Assembly (NCBI GenBank): GCA_964439415.1 | Contig: CAYTOJ010000078.1 | Location: 1 to 9,513 of the forward strand | Direction: 5' to 3' | Length of the DNA stretch: 9,513 nucleotides | DNA from: CAYTOJ01 sp964439415 | Lineage (GTDB): Bacteria > Pseudomonadota > Alphaproteobacteria > Rickettsiales > CAZAGG01 | Part shown: in pieces, positions 7,325-9,513 of the stretch | Numbering within the stretch: position 1 is the stretch's first letter | How the letters are laid out: every line of letters starts with the position of its first letter | Position numbers and translations under genes: made by a program | Notes under the pieces: model-generated | The model's database searches: none | Told to the model about the DNA's origin: nothing | The model's input: only the letters and a program-made list of their open reading frames with translations

Positions 7325-7352
7325 TTGAAACGTAACATATAAACCATATTAT
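7325..7352 (+). promoter_or_regulatory. Probable promoter of the lepB–rnc–frr operon
   Basis: -35 TTGAAA (7325–7330), 16-base spacer, -10 TATTAT (7347–7352), each one base from consensus. The start of transcription would be near 7359. This leaves about 20 bases before the ATG at 7379 but only about 8 before the TTG at 7367, which favours the ATG as the lepB start. Confidence 0.7.
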
Positions 7353-7378
7353 TTTAGCATATAGTTTTGAGTGATTTA

Positions 7379-8152
7379 ATGAAAAATAATGCAGCTACAG
7401 CAATTATAGGCAGGGAGAGTGACATATCCAAGCCCATGGATTTTAAGGAATTATTGCGGGTGCTGGTTTATGCCTTAGTCTTTGCTGCGATAATAAGAAG
7501 CTTATTGTTTTCACCGTTTCATATTCCATCAGGATCAATGAAAAGCAGCCTGCTAGTGGGTGATTATCTTTTTGTATCCAAATACAGTTATGGCTATAGC
7601 CGCTATTCATTCCCTTTTGGTTTCCCCATATTCACTGGCAGGGTTTTTGAAAGCGCACCACAGCGTGGGGATGTGATAGTTTTTCGTAATGTTGACGCAG
7701 GACAGGATTATATAAAACGCCTTATTGGTCTGCCAGGTGACAGGATTAAAATGGTGGAAGGAACGCTTTATTTAAATGGCTCTCCAATCCTGAAAAGAAG
7801 GATAGAGGATTTTACAGATGATGATGAAGTAGGAAGAATGATTCCGCGTTATCTTGAAACTCTCCCCAACGGTGTTACATACGAGGTGCTGGATGAAACG
7901 CCTGAAGGCAGGCTGGACAATACCGGGGAATATACAGTGCCGGAGAATCATTATTTCATGATGGGCGATAACCGTGATAATTCGCAGGATAGCCGGGTAC
8001 TAAACGCAGTTGGATATGTTCCGGCTGAAAATTTAATCGGCAAAGCCAGATTGGTGCTGTTCTCTGCGAATCCGGCGCAATTTAAATGGTGGAGGGTCTG
8101 GGCATGGCATAAAAGTCTGCGAAATGATCGCTTTGTCAAGAAGATACAATAA
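7379..8152 (+). CDS. lepB: Signal peptidase I
   Basis: 257 aa from this ATG. LepB is the inner-membrane serine/lysine protease that removes signal peptides from exported proteins. One N-terminal membrane segment (about residues 25–43) precedes the catalytic Ser53 in IPSGSMK. The catalytic Lys113 is in YIKRLIGLPGD, and box E GDNRDNSQDSR is at 196–206. The active-site domain faces the periplasm. A TTG at 7367 would add four residues; the ATG is preferred because GAG lies seven bases upstream and the promoter places the mRNA start near 7359. Its TAA overlaps the rnc ATG by one base (TAATG), so the two are translationally coupled. Likely local substrates are the two secreted proteins encoded next to it. 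Confidence 0.96.
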   Translation: MKNNAATAIIGRESDISKPMDFKELLRVLVYALVFAAIIRSLLFSPFHIPSGSMKSSLLVGDYLFVSKYSYGYSRYSFPFGFPIFTGRVFESAPQRGDVIVFRNVDAGQDYIKRLIGLPGDRIKMVEGTLYLNGSPILKRRIEDFTDDDEVGRMIPRYLETLPNGVTYEVLDETPEGRLDNTGEYTVPENHYFMMGDNRDNSQDSRVLNAVGYVPAENLIGKARLVLFSANPAQFKWWRVWAWHKSLRNDRFVKKIQ

Positions 8153-8859
8153 TGCCCAGCATCGAAGATTTACAGGCCGCTCTGGGCTATGAATTCAATA
8201 AGTATGACCTGATGGTTGAGGCTATAACTCACCCGAGTCTGCTGAAGAAAAAGCGTGTTAATACTCTCAAGGCATACGAGCGGCTGGAGTTTCTGGGGGA
8301 CTCCGTGCTTGGCCTGGTAGTGGCGGAAATGCTGCTGAAGGAATTTCCTACGGAATCTGAAGGCGAACTGGCGCGCAGACATGCTAATCTGGTTAATGGC
8401 GTCACCGTATCAACGGTAGCCCGGGATATCGGAATCAGTAAGTATATCCTGATGTCGGACGGTGAAGAGGCAGGCGGGGGACGCGATAACTCAGCCAATC
8501 TGGAGGATGTTCTGGAAGCTCTAATCGCCGCTATTTATCTTGATGGTGGGCTGGATGAGGCGAAAAAATTCATATCCAGACACTGGCTACCGGTATTGCA
8601 AAGGGTTGCAACCCCACCAAAGGATGCAAAATCAGCACTTCAGGAGTGGGCGCAGGGGCGCGGCTTGCCACTGCCGTTATATGCGGTGGTCTCTGAGGAT
8701 GGGCCGGCACATGCGCCAACGTTCACCGTTAGCGTGAAGCTTAATTCGTATGGCGAGGCGTCAGCCATCGGCAAAAGTAAAAAGATAGCGGAACTTCTGG
8801 CGGCAGAAAAGCTGCTGGAATCTTTAGAAAAGACGGGTAATCTCGCAGTGAAAGGATAA
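8152..8859 (+). CDS. rnc: Ribonuclease III
   Basis: 235 aa, a normal length. RNase III cuts double-stranded RNA, processes the rRNA precursor and controls some mRNAs. The catalytic domain carries the signature ERLEFLGDSVLG (43–54) with Glu46 and Asp50, and NLEDVLEALIAAIYLDGG (116–133) with Asp119 and Glu122, the four metal-binding acids. A double-stranded RNA-binding domain follows at about 158–228 (DAKSALQEWAQGRG to AAEKLLESL). The ATG overlaps the lepB stop. The order lepB–rnc is common in proteobacteria, but the next gene is normally era; here it is frr, four bases downstream. Confidence 0.97.
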   Translation: MPSIEDLQAALGYEFNKYDLMVEAITHPSLLKKKRVNTLKAYERLEFLGDSVLGLVVAEMLLKEFPTESEGELARRHANLVNGVTVSTVARDIGISKYILMSDGEEAGGGRDNSANLEDVLEALIAAIYLDGGLDEAKKFISRHWLPVLQRVATPPKDAKSALQEWAQGRGLPLPLYAVVSEDGPAHAPTFTVSVKLNSYGEASAIGKSKKIAELLAAEKLLESLEKTGNLAVKG

Positions 8860-8863
8860 AAAA

Positions 8864-9418
8864 ATGGCATACGATTTTACAGGCATAAAGAAACGCATGG
8901 ATGGAGCCTTAAATTCATATAAAACTGAACTTGGTGGACTTCGCACCGGCAGAGCCTCCACAGCGTTGCTTGATAGCGTTCAGGTTGACGCATACGGTGG
9001 GCGTGTTCCCCTAAGCCAGGTGGCAGGCGTCAGTGTGCCGGAGCCACGCCTTTTAATGGTTCAGGTCTGGGATGCGGGTGTCACCAAAGCGGTAGAAAAA
9101 GGCATAGCCAATGCCGGGCTTGGTCTTAACCCCATGGCTGAGGGGACATTAATCCGTGTACCACTGCCGGAATTATCCCAGGATCGGCGTAAGGAACTGG
9201 TTAAAGCTGCTGGTCAGTATGCTGAGAAATCAAAAGTGGCTGTCCGCAATGTCCGCCGCGATGGGATGGATGAATTTAAAAAACTGGAGAAAGACGGAAA
9301 AATCTCAAAGGATGAACACAAGAAAAATTCAGACGAACTGCAAAAAATCACCGATGATTTCGTGAAAAAAATTGATGACGCATTAGCAGTAAAAGAGAAA
9401 GAGATAATGCAGGTTTAG
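8864..9418 (+). CDS. frr: Ribosome recycling factor
   Basis: 184 aa, essentially the standard 185. With EF-G it splits ribosomes after termination. Conserved segments are the long N-terminal helix ending in GGLRTGRAST (26–35), then VDAYGGRVPLSQVAGVSVPEP (domain II hinge region) and RKELVKAAGQYAEKSKVAVRNVRRD in the three-helix bundle. A good ribosome binding site (AAAGGA) overlaps the end of rnc, seven bases before the ATG. In most bacteria frr follows pyrH (tsf–pyrH–frr); here it closes the lepB–rnc operon. A terminator hairpin overlaps its stop codon. Confidence 0.97.
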   Translation: MAYDFTGIKKRMDGALNSYKTELGGLRTGRASTALLDSVQVDAYGGRVPLSQVAGVSVPEPRLLMVQVWDAGVTKAVEKGIANAGLGLNPMAEGTLIRVPLPELSQDRRKELVKAAGQYAEKSKVAVRNVRRDGMDEFKKLEKDGKISKDEHKKNSDELQKITDDFVKKIDDALAVKEKEIMQV

Positions 9419-9435
9419 CCTGTCTCAGTTTTTTT
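9401..9435 (+). terminator. Probable intrinsic terminator overlapping the frr stop
   Basis: The inner stem is CAGG (9410–9413) / CCTG (9419–9422) around a five-base loop that includes the stop codon. The outer stem is GAGA (9401–9404) / TCTC (9423–9426) with a five-base bulge. Seven T follow at 9429–9435. Read on the other strand, the same stem is followed by a T-rich tail, so it could also end the convergent outer-membrane protein gene. The bulge makes it weaker than the 6747 terminator. Confidence 0.5.
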
Positions 9436-9439
9436 GCGC

Positions 9440-9513
9440 TTAAAAATGATAGCTTAAGCCCAGGCGTAAATCGTTCGAGTCAGGGTCAACGCCGTGTTTA
9501 CTGCCATACCATG
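9440..9513 (-). CDS. Outer-membrane beta-barrel protein, C-terminal fragment (cut by window edge)
   Basis: Reading the minus strand from the right edge gives 23 residues ending SNDLRLGLSYHF and a TAA stop. The alternating hydrophobic pattern of the last strand and the terminal Phe are the signature used by the BAM machinery to recognise outer-membrane beta-barrels, as in the small porin/Omp25-like families. The rest of the gene lies outside the window, so the exact family cannot be named. It converges on frr with 21 bases between the stops. Other minus-strand frames in this stretch stop early. Confidence 0.65.
   Translation of the reverse strand, partial: WYGSKHGVDPDSNDLRLGLSYHF

Overview
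The window looks like chromosomal DNA from a Gram-negative bacterium, most likely an alphaproteobacterium of moderate GC. The grounds are the str ribosomal operon, a lepB–rnc gene pair, periplasmic proteins with signal peptides, and a partial outer-membrane beta-barrel C-terminus ending in Phe. I cannot name a family or genus from sequence alone.

Left part (1–4670), all on the minus strand, read right to left: the toxin–antitoxin pair vapB–vapC, a promoter, then rpsL–rpsG–fusA–(aspartic protease)–(small ORFs)–tuf. This is the classical str operon (S12, S7, EF-G, EF-Tu), but about 0.7 kb has been placed between fusA and tuf. That stretch holds a clan AA retropepsin-like protease and a small unrecognised gene with a nine-G homopolymer. 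A 19-codon ORF with a near-ideal ribosome binding site lies just upstream of that small gene in a different frame. The vapC toxin has an unusual 57-residue basic N-terminal extension and no internal start at the usual position.

Middle (4724–7271): pmbA/tldE (minus) is divergent from a secreted DUF1579 protein (plus). The DUF1579 gene ends in a strong intrinsic terminator and converges on a secreted TlpA/DsbE-like thioredoxin gene (minus).

Right part (7325–9435), plus strand: a good promoter drives lepB–rnc–frr (signal peptidase I, RNase III, ribosome recycling factor), tightly packed and closed by a probable terminator overlapping the frr stop. The usual gene after rnc, era, is absent here and frr takes its place. 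A minus-strand outer-membrane protein gene enters from the right edge.

Three promoters read by eye share one design (TTGAnn, 16-bp spacer, TAnTAT). Most of the window is core translation and envelope housekeeping. The less ordinary parts are the protease/small-gene insertion in the str operon, the poly-G tract and broken frame next to it, and the extended VapC. No intergenic stretch exceeds 300 bases. I found no tRNA, rRNA, CRISPR array or insertion sequence.
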